DNA of 38,537 nucleotides from Thermoplasmata archaeon (GTDB lineage: Archaea; Thermoplasmatota; Thermoplasmata; Lutacidiplasmatales; UBA184), in contig JAKAYT010000011.1 of assembly GCA_021826685.1 (NCBI GenBank), positions 1-38,537 on the forward strand. The letters run 5' to 3'. Under the pieces are notes generated by a model. The model saw only the letters and a list, made by a program, of their open reading frames with translations, was not told the origin of the DNA and did not search any database. Below, one piece after another: positions 8,183 to 15,842 of this stretch; the first letter of the stretch is position 1; every line of letters starts with the position of its first letter. The position numbers were made by a program, and so were the translations under genes.

Positions 8183-9051
8183 GATGCCTCCCGCGCGGAG
8201 CGCCACATCCGGCAGTCCGGCCGCACCACGCATGGGCCGCACACGGTGATGTCCCGTCGCTTCGGGCAATCTCCGCTGATCCCGGTGTGGCACAGGACGA
8301 AGTCGAAGCGGATGGGGTCGACCGGATCGATCCGACGCAGGGCGGCCGTGACCTCTTCGACGGTCGCCCAGGTCCGCGTCCGTCGCTGGGTGAGGCCCAG
8401 GTGGTAGGCGATCCAGAAGACGTGCTGGTCCAGCGGTACTCGTAGCTCGTTCATCGGCACCCGCGTCCAGATGCCGAAGTCCGGGAACTGGTCCCGCACC
8501 ATCCAGCGCAGGTACAGCGTCAGGCGTTTGGCCGGACTGTGGTGGGGGTCGAGCGGGCTCGGGAAGAGGGCGCGGTAGCCTCGCGGGGCTCTCGAACCTC
8601 CGCCCGGGCCCCGCAGGGCCCGGGCGAGGGCATCGATCCCGCTCGCGAAGTCGTCCTTTCCCATTCCCTCGAGGAAGACGTCCTCGAGCGAGTCGTAGGA
8701 GTCGTAGATCGCATGGAGTCGGCGGGCGAGGTGGGCCATCTGGTCCCCTCGGATCCACCGGTGACGGAACGTCCGCCACGGATCCGGATCTCCGCCAACG
8801 CGCACCGTGGCGACGAGATCGCCGCCGGCGAGAGCGACCAGCGTGCGGATCGACCCCCGGATCGCCGTAGTGTTCCCGATCGCGAGCGTGGCGCCGTAGA
8901 GAGCGGTGACCTCCGCATGACGACGATCCGTGCTGTACGTCCGAATCTCTGCGATGGGATCGTCCGAAAAGGAGCGCGGGAACGGGAAGCGATCGTAGAG
9001 CGTCGCGAGGTGGGCGGCGAGCTCCGGGCTCGGACGGTGCGCTCGTACCAC
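8179..9051 (-). CDS. DUF2400/TIGR02757-like protein, HhH-GPD-related, with Fe-S-type Cys tail
   Basis: A 290-aa protein with the hallmarks of the DUF2400 (TIGR02757) family: RLTLYLRWMVR, DFGIW, VPLDQHVFWIAYHLGL and LRRIDPVDPIRFDF. VPLDQHVFWIAYHLGL parallels the VDTHVxRxxxRLGL segment of HhH-GPD DNA glycosylases. The C-terminus holds C262-x8-C271-x2-C274-x5-C280, very close to the C-x6-C-x2-C-x5-C [4Fe-4S] loop of endonuclease III. Upstream in-frame starts exist to 9183 but would overlap the divergent GNAT gene. A TAAA box sits about 26 nt before the GTG at 9051, supporting a leaderless start there and a family-like length. The function is unproven; a base-excision or nucleic-acid-binding role is inferred. 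Confidence 0.8.
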   Translation of the reverse strand: MVRAHRPSPELAAHLATLYDRFPFPRSFSDDPIAEIRTYSTDRRHAEVTALYGATLAIGNTTAIRGSIRTLVALAGGDLVATVRVGGDPDPWRTFRHRWIRGDQMAHLARRLHAIYDSYDSLEDVFLEGMGKDDFASGIDALARALRGPGGGSRAPRGYRALFPSPLDPHHSPAKRLTLYLRWMVRDQFPDFGIWTRVPMNELRVPLDQHVFWIAYHLGLTQRRTRTWATVEEVTAALRRIDPVDPIRFDFVLCHTGISGDCPKRRDITVCGPCVVRPDCRMWRSAREAS

Positions 9052-9075
9052 GGATCCGGAAGGTCGGATCCCCGC

Positions 9076-9083
9076 GTTTACGG
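9076..9083 (-). promoter_or_regulatory. Candidate TATA box for a leaderless DUF2400 transcript
   Basis: Minus-strand CCGTAAAC centred about 26 nt upstream of the GTG at 9051. It is the only AT-containing patch nearby and helps choose that start over the in-frame codons further upstream. Confidence 0.38.
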
Positions 9084-9151
9084 TTGCGTACGGGCCGGAA
9101 CGACGCCGCAGACCTCTTCGATGGACCCGCGCTCTGGCGGGAGGGAGCGCG

Positions 9152-9976
9152 ATGACGGGCGAGTCCACGGTCCGTGCCGGCATCGATCGGGACTGGCTCG
9201 CGCATGCGGTCCGAGTAGAACCCGTGCTGCACGCGTTGGCGGCGTGGGACGTCGCCTGGGAACCCGAGCGAGTCCGGGTCTATTCCTGCGGACCCGAGCG
9301 TTCACCGCAGGGATACCTCCTCATTTGGCTGGGAGAGCCGGCCCACCCGGTCGTCCATTGGGTGGGGGACCCGAGGATCACCCGAGCCCTCGCCGAATAC
9401 CTGCCTCCGCGCCCGCTGACCGTCGGGGGGTCCGCCGAATGCGTGGCGATCGTGGAAGCCGCCCGAGGGCCGGTGCGTTGGTCGCTCATCGATCGGTTGA
9501 TCGCGCGACCCACCGCCGAGGTCCCCGGGAGTGGGGACCCTCGGGTGCGGATCGTGGGAGCCGAGGACGCCCCCTCGATTCGGGACTGGGCCGCCCATCA
9601 CGAGGACGCGTTCGTGCAAGGCTACGCACAGTTCCAATTCGACCCGGAACGTCGCTTCGTTTGGGCCGCGTGGGACGGGTCCCGGCCGATCGGGATCGCG
9701 TTCGCGTCGGTCCGGCTTCCCGAGGTATGGGTCCTCAACGGGATCTTCGTCGAGGAATGCGCCCGCGGTCAGGGGTTGGGGCGAGCCCTCACCGCCTTCG
9801 GAATGGAGGCGGCCCGACGCGCGGGAGCCCCCGCCGCGCTCAATGTCCGGGAGGAGAACCTCGGGGCGCGACGCGTCTATGATCGGCTCGGATTCGAGTC
9901 CGTGGACCGGATCGCCTGGATTGAGGCGGCCGAGCCGCCGACCGTTCCCCGAACGAGGGAGAGCGACGACCGTTAG
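9152..9976 (+). CDS. GNAT-family N-acetyltransferase, two-domain
   Basis: A 274-aa protein whose C-terminal half (about 130-260) is a GNAT domain. The acetyl-CoA pyrophosphate loop is visible as ARGQGLGRAL (R-x-x-G-x-G), and the following helix and strand (PAALNVREENLGARRVYDRLGFE) carry the usual Asn and Tyr-Arg-Leu-Gly-Phe features. The N-terminal half (about 1-120) looks like a degenerate second GNAT-like or family-specific domain with no acetyl-CoA motif. The ATG at 9152 is preceded by GGGAGGGAGCGCG, a clear ribosome-binding sequence. The gene ends one base before the strong Shine-Dalgarno of the downstream family X polymerase, so the two are probably co-expressed. The acetyl acceptor is unknown. 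Confidence 0.88.
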   Translation: MTGESTVRAGIDRDWLAHAVRVEPVLHALAAWDVAWEPERVRVYSCGPERSPQGYLLIWLGEPAHPVVHWVGDPRITRALAEYLPPRPLTVGGSAECVAIVEAARGPVRWSLIDRLIARPTAEVPGSGDPRVRIVGAEDAPSIRDWAAHHEDAFVQGYAQFQFDPERRFVWAAWDGSRPIGIAFASVRLPEVWVLNGIFVEECARGQGLGRALTAFGMEAARRAGAPAALNVREENLGARRVYDRLGFESVDRIAWIEAAEPPTVPRTRESDDR

Positions 9977-9986
9977 GAGGGGGTGA
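9976..9986 (+). promoter_or_regulatory. Strong Shine-Dalgarno for the family X polymerase
   Basis: GGAGGGGGTGA directly follows the GNAT stop codon and ends 3-4 nt before the ATG at 9990. It is unusually complementary to the 16S rRNA 3' end compared with other genes in the window, and fixes the start at 9990 rather than the in-frame ATG at 10005. Confidence 0.6.
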
Positions 9987-9989
9987 ACC

Positions 9990-11732
9990 ATGCGCCTCTC
10001 GGCCATGGTCTCTAACACGGAAGCCGCCGAGCTCCTTCGGTCGATCGCCGACCTGCTCGATCTCCAGGGGGAGAAGTTCAAGCCCGAGGCCTATCGCCGG
10101 GCCGCTCGGTCCATCGAGTCCCTTCCGGAACCGATCTCGAAGTATGCCGATCGCGGCGAACTGCGCGCAATCCCGGGGATTGGCGAAGCGATCTCGGAGA
10201 AGCTGACCGAGTTCCTCGCCACCGGCCACCTAGGATACCTGGATCAGCTCCGGACCGAGATACCCACCGGCGTCGTCCAGCTGATGCGGCTACCCGGCAT
10301 CGGCCCTAAGACGGCGCGGCGCCTCTGGATCGAGTTCCAGATAGAGAGTCCCGCGGCGCTCCGAGCGGCGATCGACGCAGGGCGGCTGTCCGCAGCGAAA
10401 GGGTTCGGCGAGCGCAAGATCGCCCAGTTCCGTGAGGCGGCGGGAGCCCGACCGGCCGGGGCCCGCACCCCGATCGCCGAAGCATGGCCTCGAGCCCAGC
10501 GGCTGGTCGCCGCGATCCGCGAGCACCTGACGGGAGAGGAACGGGCCGAGATCGCCGGGAGCCTGCGTCGATGCCGGGAGACGATCGGCGACGTGGACCT
10601 TCTGGTGGGGAGCCGGCGGTCCTCGGAAGTCTTCGACCGTATCGCCCAAGGACCCGATGTCTTGGACGTCCTGCTGCGGGGCGACACCAAGATGACCGTG
10701 GTCCTCGAGGGGGGGCTGCAGGTGGACGTGCGGGTGGTCGACCTCGAGTCATACGGCGCCGCGCTCGTCTATTTCACCGGTTCCAAGGACCACAACGTGC
10801 GATTGCGCACGCTCGCCAAGGACCTCGGGCTCAAGGTCAATGAGTACGGCGTCTATCGCGGCGAGCGGCGGATCGCCGGCCGAACGGAGTACGATGTCTA
10901 CGACGCCATCGGCCTGAGCTGGATCCCGCCGGAAATGCGCGAGGACCGCGGCGAGATCGACCTCGCCACCACGGATTCGGTCCCTCGGCTCGTCGAGCTC
11001 GCGGACCTGCGGGGGGATTGGCACGGTCACCTGGCGGCCGATACGACCCCGGACGACCTCGATCGAACTCTCGCCGAGGCCCGACGGCGTCGGCTCGACT
11101 ACGTGGGCGTCCTCGTGCACGGAACGGACGATAAGGGTCACCCGGCCGAACTCCCTGCGGAGACCCGCCAGCGCCTCGCCGTTCGTCGGGAACGGCGACG
11201 GCCCGGCGAGGCGCAGGTGCTCGTCGGTGCAGAGTTCGCGACCGTCACGGACGGAGAAGCGGACCGAGGGGTCGACTTCCGAGTGTTGCGAGCCCAAGGA
11301 CCCCCGCCTCCGGCGCCACAACGTCTCGGGACCGGCTGGCGCCTCGTCAGCCACCTCGGACCGGCGCCGGACAAGGCGGCGGAGCGAGAGCATTGGGAGG
11401 GGTGGCTCGCCTTCGCGGCCTCCCACGGCCTCTGGGTCGAGGTGGGACCCGGCCCGGAACGGCTCGACTCGGACGGGGCGCGCGAGCTGTTGCGACGGGG
11501 CGGGGCCCTTCACGTCGCCACGGGCTTCGACCGACCGACCGAGGATCCGACCGGACCCATCTCGCTCGGGTTCGCGCGGCGGGCCTGGGCGAAAGCGTCC
11601 GACGTGGGCAACGCGCTCCACCTCGCGGATCTCGACTCGCCGGCGTCCGCACGCCCCGGTCAGGACGCGACCATGCGCTCGAGCGCCCGACGCGCGCGCT
11701 CGGCCACGTCCGGCCGCACGTCGATCTCGTAG
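9990..11732 (+). CDS. polX: Family X DNA polymerase with a degenerate PHP domain
   Basis: A 580-aa repair-type polymerase. The order is an N-terminal 8-kDa-like region with two helix-hairpin-helix motifs (IPGIGEAISEKL, LPGIGPKTARRL), then a palm with the catalytic Asp pair in IGDVDLLVG and the third Asp in LQVDVRVVD. The fingers/thumb region contains YFTGSKDHNVRLR, and a C-terminal PHP domain begins at D343-W-H345-G-H347. In the PHP part H345, H347 and a Glu (GAEF) persist. The DHS motif has become V376-H377-G378, the AHP motif is SHL, and the late TDAHS motif is TGFDR, so metal-dependent 3'-5' exonuclease activity is doubtful. The last 24 codons overlap the convergent nadA 3' end antisense, an unusual tail that could be real or reflect a lost stop. 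It follows the GNAT gene by 13 bp. Confidence 0.9.
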   Translation: MRLSAMVSNTEAAELLRSIADLLDLQGEKFKPEAYRRAARSIESLPEPISKYADRGELRAIPGIGEAISEKLTEFLATGHLGYLDQLRTEIPTGVVQLMRLPGIGPKTARRLWIEFQIESPAALRAAIDAGRLSAAKGFGERKIAQFREAAGARPAGARTPIAEAWPRAQRLVAAIREHLTGEERAEIAGSLRRCRETIGDVDLLVGSRRSSEVFDRIAQGPDVLDVLLRGDTKMTVVLEGGLQVDVRVVDLESYGAALVYFTGSKDHNVRLRTLAKDLGLKVNEYGVYRGERRIAGRTEYDVYDAIGLSWIPPEMREDRGEIDLATTDSVPRLVELADLRGDWHGHLAADTTPDDLDRTLAEARRRRLDYVGVLVHGTDDKGHPAELPAETRQRLAVRRERRRPGEAQVLVGAEFATVTDGEADRGVDFRVLRAQGPPPPAPQRLGTGWRLVSHLGPAPDKAAEREHWEGWLAFAASHGLWVEVGPGPERLDSDGARELLRRGGALHVATGFDRPTEDPTGPISLGFARRAWAKASDVGNALHLADLDSPASARPGQDATMRSSARRARSATSGRTSIS

Positions 11733-12574
11733 CGGTTGAGCTGCAACGCGTCCCGCACGTCCGCGAGATGGGTCTTCTTCATGAACGGGCAGATCGCGCC
11801 CGCGTCGACCGGGGTGAACCGGGTCGTGGGATTGAGCTGCCGCATCCGGTGCAGGATACCGACCTCCGTCGCGACCAGGACCTCGGGCGCCTTCGTTTCC
11901 TTCGCGAAGCGGACCATGCCGTCGGTCGACAGGACCTCGTCCACGTGGGGGAGTGCCTCGGAAGCGCACCCGCACTCGGGGTGGGCGATCAGGGGGGCGC
12001 CGGGGTGCTCGGAGCGCAGGTGGGCGATCATCTCGGGCCGAATCCGGCCGTGCACGTGGCAGTCCGCTGGCCACAGGTGCATCGTGCGCGGCGTCCGGCC
12101 GGTCTGCGTGCGCACGTAATCGCCGAGGAGCATGTCGGGGAGGAAGAGGATCTCCCGATCGGCCGGGATCGAGTTGACGACCCGGATCGCGTTCGAACTC
12201 GTGCAGCAATAGTCGCTCTCCGCCTTCACCTCGGCCGAGGTGTTGACGTAGGAGACGACCACGGCACCGGGGTGCTCGGACTTCCACGTACGCAGCTGTT
12301 CCGCGGTGATCGCGTCGGCGAGGCTGCAGCCGGCCGTGAGATCGGGAAGAAGGACCGTCTTCGTCGGGTTGAGGATCTTGGCGGTCTCAGCCATGAACCG
12401 CACCCCCGCGAAGACGATCACCTGCCGGTCCGTCTCCATCGCCTGTCGGGAGAGGTAGAGGGAGTCGCCCACGTAGTCCGCGATGTCCTGGACCTCGGGG
12501 AGCTGATAGTTGTGGGCGAGCAGCACGGCATGGCGTTCCTCCTTCAGCCGGCGCACCTCCTCCTCGACCGACAT
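11660..12574 (-). CDS. nadA: Quinolinate synthase A (NAD biosynthesis)
   Basis: A 304-aa enzyme that condenses iminoaspartate with dihydroxyacetone phosphate to quinolinate, using an oxygen-sensitive [4Fe-4S] cluster. The three cluster cysteines are C83 (TAGCSLAD), C172 (ADCHVHG) and C262 (GAICPFMKK). Other family motifs are LAHNYQLPEVQDIADYVGDS, VSYVNTSAEVKA, CCTSSNA and HPECGC. The ATG at 12574 is preceded by GAGGTG at the right distance. An in-frame GTG at 12580 is part of that ribosome-binding sequence and is rejected as the start. It is the last gene of the minus-strand operon, 36 bp after nadC. nadB or aspartate dehydrogenase, which supplies the iminoaspartate, is not in the window. Confidence 0.96.
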   Translation of the reverse strand: MSVEEEVRRLKEERHAVLLAHNYQLPEVQDIADYVGDSLYLSRQAMETDRQVIVFAGVRFMAETAKILNPTKTVLLPDLTAGCSLADAITAEQLRTWKSEHPGAVVVSYVNTSAEVKAESDYCCTSSNAIRVVNSIPADREILFLPDMLLGDYVRTQTGRTPRTMHLWPADCHVHGRIRPEMIAHLRSEHPGAPLIAHPECGCASEALPHVDEVLSTDGMVRFAKETKAPEVLVATEVGILHRMRQLNPTTRFTPVDAGAICPFMKKTHLADVRDALQLNRYEIDVRPDVAERARRALERMVAS

Positions 12575-12610
12575 CGGCACCTCGCTACCGAAAACAGCCC
12601 GCAGGGCCTC

Positions 12611-13501
12611 TTAACTCGACGGTGGAGCGCGGGCGACCAGTTCGAGGTGGAACGGGAGCGCCGCCGCCGAATGGGTGAGGGCTCCGATGCTCACGGCGTC
12701 CGCGCCCACCCGTCGGTATTGCCCTACGCGTTCCGGAGTGATCCCACCGGAGAGCTCGATGAACACCCCGCGACGCAGGCCGGCCCGATCGAGCGCTCGG
12801 ACGATCGCCCGGGCCGTGGTAGGGGGAGCGTTGTCGATCAGGATCGCTCGCACCCCCGCGCGGGCGACAGCGATCGCCTCGCGCGCGGTGCGGACCTCTA
12901 CCTCAACCCGCATCGCGGAATCGCGTGCGAGCGGCAGGCGTGCCAGAGCGCGGGGCAACGGGAGGAGGGCGAGATGGGTGTTCTTCACCAGGATCGCGTC
13001 GGAGAGATCGCGACGGTGTGGGCGTCCCCCACCGTCGACGATCGCCTTCTTCTCGAGGTCCCTCAGGCCGGGCAGGGTCTTACGGGTCCCCCAGACCTCG
13101 AGCGGGGGACGGGCGCGCCGGCCGGCCGCGACGGCCCTCGCGGTGGCGGTCGCGACCCCCGACAGGTGCATGAGATAGTTGAGCAGGGTCCGCTCGGCTC
13201 CGAGGATCGCGCGGGCGCGCCCGCGCAACCGCAGTACCTCCGTCCCGGGCCGGACGGCAGACCCGTCGGCCCGCGCGCGCACGACGACCAGACCGGCCCG
13301 GCGCGCGACCTCTCGGGCCGCCGACATTCCCGAGAGCACTCCGCGGGCCTGAGCGATCACCCGACCCTCGACGGGGGCCGCTCCGATGCCGAGCGCCCTC
13401 GTCGTCCGATCGTGCCGGAAGCGGTCCTCGTCGAGCGCCGACGCGACCGCTCGGGCGAGCTCGGAGGGGTGCGGCCCCCGGACCGAACCCTCGCGGTTCA
13501 T
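12611..13501 (-). CDS. nadC: Nicotinate-nucleotide pyrophosphorylase (quinolinate phosphoribosyltransferase)
   Basis: A 296-aa enzyme that converts quinolinate and PRPP to nicotinate mononucleotide, CO2 and PPi, the step directly after NadA. Family motifs are ERTLLNYLMHLSGVATAT, the substrate-binding GTRKTLPGLRDLEKKA, GGGRPHRRDL and DAILVKNTHL, then VEVEVRT, LIDN, IELSGGI and GADAVSIGALTHS. The ATG at 13501 overlaps the gcvT stop as ATGA, which decides the start against upstream in-frame codons. Downstream nadA completes a nadC-nadA pair. Confidence 0.95.
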   Translation of the reverse strand: MNREGSVRGPHPSELARAVASALDEDRFRHDRTTRALGIGAAPVEGRVIAQARGVLSGMSAAREVARRAGLVVVRARADGSAVRPGTEVLRLRGRARAILGAERTLLNYLMHLSGVATATARAVAAGRRARPPLEVWGTRKTLPGLRDLEKKAIVDGGGRPHRRDLSDAILVKNTHLALLPLPRALARLPLARDSAMRVEVEVRTAREAIAVARAGVRAILIDNAPPTTARAIVRALDRAGLRRGVFIELSGGITPERVGQYRRVGADAVSIGALTHSAAALPFHLELVARAPPSS

Positions 13502-14679
13502 TTCGGCGGATGGGCGGCCGGTACGAACGGGAGCGGAGTGACCGCGGCCGGCACCCATCTTCCTCGAAGCTCGAGCTCCACCACCGTGCCGGGCCGCGTC
13601 AGTTCCTTCGGAAGGTACGCGAGCGCGATGCCCACATGCAGGCTTGGTGACAGGCCCCCGCTGGTGAGCGTGCCAATGGCCACGCCGTCGTGGCGAATCG
13701 GGGTCCCGTGGCGTGGAATGGCCCCCGGCTCCGTCACCGTCAGCCCCACGAGCCGCTCGGGGGTCCCCTCGGCGACCTCCTTGTCAATGGTCGGTCGGCC
13801 CACGAACGGGTGGTCGAGCTCGACGAACCGTTCCTGGCCGGCCTCGATCGGAGATCGGTCCCGCGAGAACTCCTGCCCGGAAAGAAGGAAGCCCTTCTCC
13901 AGCCGGAGCGTGTCGCGCGCGCCCAGTCCGCACGGGACCGCGCCCGCACGGGTGAGGGTCTCGGCGATCGGGATCGCGCGCGGGCCGGGGACGTACAACT
14001 CGTAGCCGAGCTCGCCCGTGTAGCCGGTCCGGCTCACGAAGATCCCGTGCGCAAGGTCGTCGGGGATCGCGCCTCCGACGATCCCTTCGGAGGGGGTTCC
14101 CGAGGGGGGCGGGTCCGGATAGAAGCGGCTCGTGTAGAACTTGAGTGGGGCCAGCGACCAATTCAGCTGGGTCTCAAGGAGACGACGGGAGCCCGGTCCC
14201 TGCACCGCGAGGATCGTCACCGCGCCGTTCCACCGGCGGATCGTCACGTCCGGGTGGCGATGCTGCTGGAGGATCGACTCGATCTCGAACGCACGTCCCG
14301 CGTTCGGAACCGCGAGGAAGGTGCGCACCGGAGATGTCCCGCGGTCGAGCCGAGTGATCAACAGGTCATCGACGATGTGGCCCGTCAGCTCGAGGAAGAA
14401 CGTGTAGTGCGCCTGGCCCGGCACGAGGCGCTCGACGTTGGCGGTCGTCCGACGCGACAATAGGGCCGCGGCCGTGGAGCCCTCCACGGTGAGGATGCCC
14501 ATGTGTCCGACGTCGAAGAACCCGACGCCCGAGCGGACGGCGGCGTGCTCGGCGAGGATGCTGGAATAGTAGAGCGGCATCTCCCATCCGTTGAACGGCA
14601 CGAAGTGCGCTCCGTGCGCGACGTGGAAGTCGTACAGCGGGGTTCGCAGCAGGGGTGCCGCGGTAGGCCCGGCGTTCAT
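13498..14679 (-). CDS. gcvT: Aminomethyltransferase, glycine-cleavage T-protein family
   Basis: A 393-aa folate-dependent enzyme that moves the aminomethyl carbon of glycine from the lipoylated H-protein to tetrahydrofolate, releasing ammonia. Recognisable segments are TPLYDFHVAHGAHFVPFNGWEMP at the N-terminus, FFDVGHMG, the Asp-containing VDDLLI loop that contacts folate, VSRTGYTGELGYELY, and CGLGARDTLRLEKGFLLSGQE. Length is normal for GcvT. The ATG at 14679 overlaps the purP stop, and the gene stop overlaps nadC. gcvH and gcvP are not here, so function as the glycine-cleavage T-protein, rather than a stand-alone folate-binding YgfZ or demethylase-like relative, is likely but not proven by context. 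Confidence 0.9.
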   Translation of the reverse strand: MNAGPTAAPLLRTPLYDFHVAHGAHFVPFNGWEMPLYYSSILAEHAAVRSGVGFFDVGHMGILTVEGSTAAALLSRRTTANVERLVPGQAHYTFFLELTGHIVDDLLITRLDRGTSPVRTFLAVPNAGRAFEIESILQQHRHPDVTIRRWNGAVTILAVQGPGSRRLLETQLNWSLAPLKFYTSRFYPDPPPSGTPSEGIVGGAIPDDLAHGIFVSRTGYTGELGYELYVPGPRAIPIAETLTRAGAVPCGLGARDTLRLEKGFLLSGQEFSRDRSPIEAGQERFVELDHPFVGRPTIDKEVAEGTPERLVGLTVTEPGAIPRHGTPIRHDGVAIGTLTSGGLSPSLHVGIALAYLPKELTRPGTVVELELRGRWVPAAVTPLPFVPAAHPPK

Positions 14680-15833
14680 GTAACGATCTCCGGGAGGCGG
14701 CCGGTGTCCAGCGCGAGCCGGATCTCGCGAGCGATGCGACGCCCGGTGCTCATCGGCTCGTGGTAGAGCGCGTTGCCATACGGGTGGCCTAGGGAGAGGT
14801 GGATGTTCGTGCCGCCTCCGATTCGGACCGCGACGTCGAAGACGGTGAGGTGGCCGTTCCGGTCGATGCAGGTCTGGAGGCAGAACGGCCCGACGATCCC
14901 GGGCGGGTAACGCGTCCGGCTCGCGTCGACGAATCTCTCGCCAAGGCGGAACGCCTCCTCCAGGATCGATTCGCGCACGGTCAGGCTCCCGTGGCCCACG
15001 ACCGTGTACTCGGGAATCCGCATCCCCGGGGGAAGCTCGAGCTGTTGGTCGGCCGGCAGGCGAACCATCCCGTCGAGGTTGCTCTCCCGGCGCTCGTCCA
15101 CGCCGAGAAGCTCCAAGCCCTCCGAACGGGGCGCGAGCGGCGAAAAGAAGAAGTTGAAGTTGAACACCGGCCCGAGCACGTATTCCTCGATCCGCGCGCC
15201 GTCGAGGTCGTCGCGCGCGATCGTTCCCTGCGCGAGGAGCTGGTCGGACTTGCGTTGGTACTCCTCGAAGCTCGCCGCGGTGAAGAACCCGCGCTCCAGG
15301 CGTCGGACCGCATGCGGAAGCTTCACGATCACGAGGCGATCGATCGCGTGCGGGTCGACGATCGGTCGCGGGATCGGGATGTCGGCCGACTCGAGGAGGG
15401 TGTAGTAGTTCTCCCGCTCGCTCCGTTCCTCGATCCGGAGCATCGAGCGGGATCCGACGATCGGCACGCGAAACTCGGACTCGATCGTGGGCAGCGGAAC
15501 GTAGGAACTGAACGCTCGGTTCGGCACGAAGAGGACGCCGCGGTGACGCATGCGCTCCTGCTCGGCGGCCGCGGCGAGGTCCCGAAACTTCGGGTAGGTC
15601 CAGACCTCGTCGACGCATCCGCGCGCCGACCGCCCTGGTGCGGCCGGTCGCGTCGCGAAGTACCGGGAGTACGTCGCCTCTCGACCCCGTTCGCTCAGGA
15701 TCAGCGTCGTGAAGCCCTCGTGCCGCGCTCCGTCCGCAATGTCGAGGGCGGAATGGGAGCCGACCGCGCCGATCCAGGGACGGTCCGGGTAGGAGTCGAG
15801 GAGACCGCGGATCTCCTCCGGTTCCAGCGACAT
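14676..15833 (-). CDS. purP: FAICAR synthetase, archaeal formate-dependent purine enzyme
   Basis: A 385-aa ATP-grasp enzyme that makes 5-formamidoimidazole-4-carboxamide ribotide from AICAR, formate and ATP, replacing the folate-dependent PurH step in many archaea. Typical PurP features are GSHSALDIADGARHEGF at the N-terminus, FNFNFFFSPL, LELLGVDERRESNLDGMVRLP, RESILEEAFRLGERFVDAS, PPGIVGPFCLQT and EPMSTGRRIAREI. The ATG at 15833 lies 9 bp after the molybdenum subunit stop, and the stop overlaps gcvT. PurP consumes free formate, a point of interest because it sits between a molybdenum hydroxylase and a one-carbon enzyme. Confidence 0.93.
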   Translation of the reverse strand: MSLEPEEIRGLLDSYPDRPWIGAVGSHSALDIADGARHEGFTTLILSERGREATYSRYFATRPAAPGRSARGCVDEVWTYPKFRDLAAAAEQERMRHRGVLFVPNRAFSSYVPLPTIESEFRVPIVGSRSMLRIEERSERENYYTLLESADIPIPRPIVDPHAIDRLVIVKLPHAVRRLERGFFTAASFEEYQRKSDQLLAQGTIARDDLDGARIEEYVLGPVFNFNFFFSPLAPRSEGLELLGVDERRESNLDGMVRLPADQQLELPPGMRIPEYTVVGHGSLTVRESILEEAFRLGERFVDASRTRYPPGIVGPFCLQTCIDRNGHLTVFDVAVRIGGGTNIHLSLGHPYGNALYHEPMSTGRRIAREIRLALDTGRLPEIVT

Positions 15834-15842
15834 GCGGACGGG

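Noticed and set aside
9052-9183. Longer N-terminus for the DUF2400 protein from 9183
   Set aside because: It would overlap the divergent GNAT gene and adds a low-complexity Arg-rich leader; a TATA-like box supports the GTG at 9051.
11393-14005. 870-codon plus-strand frame across nadA, nadC and gcvT
   Set aside because: Antisense to three well-supported enzymes, with a compositional pattern typical of GC-driven shadow frames.
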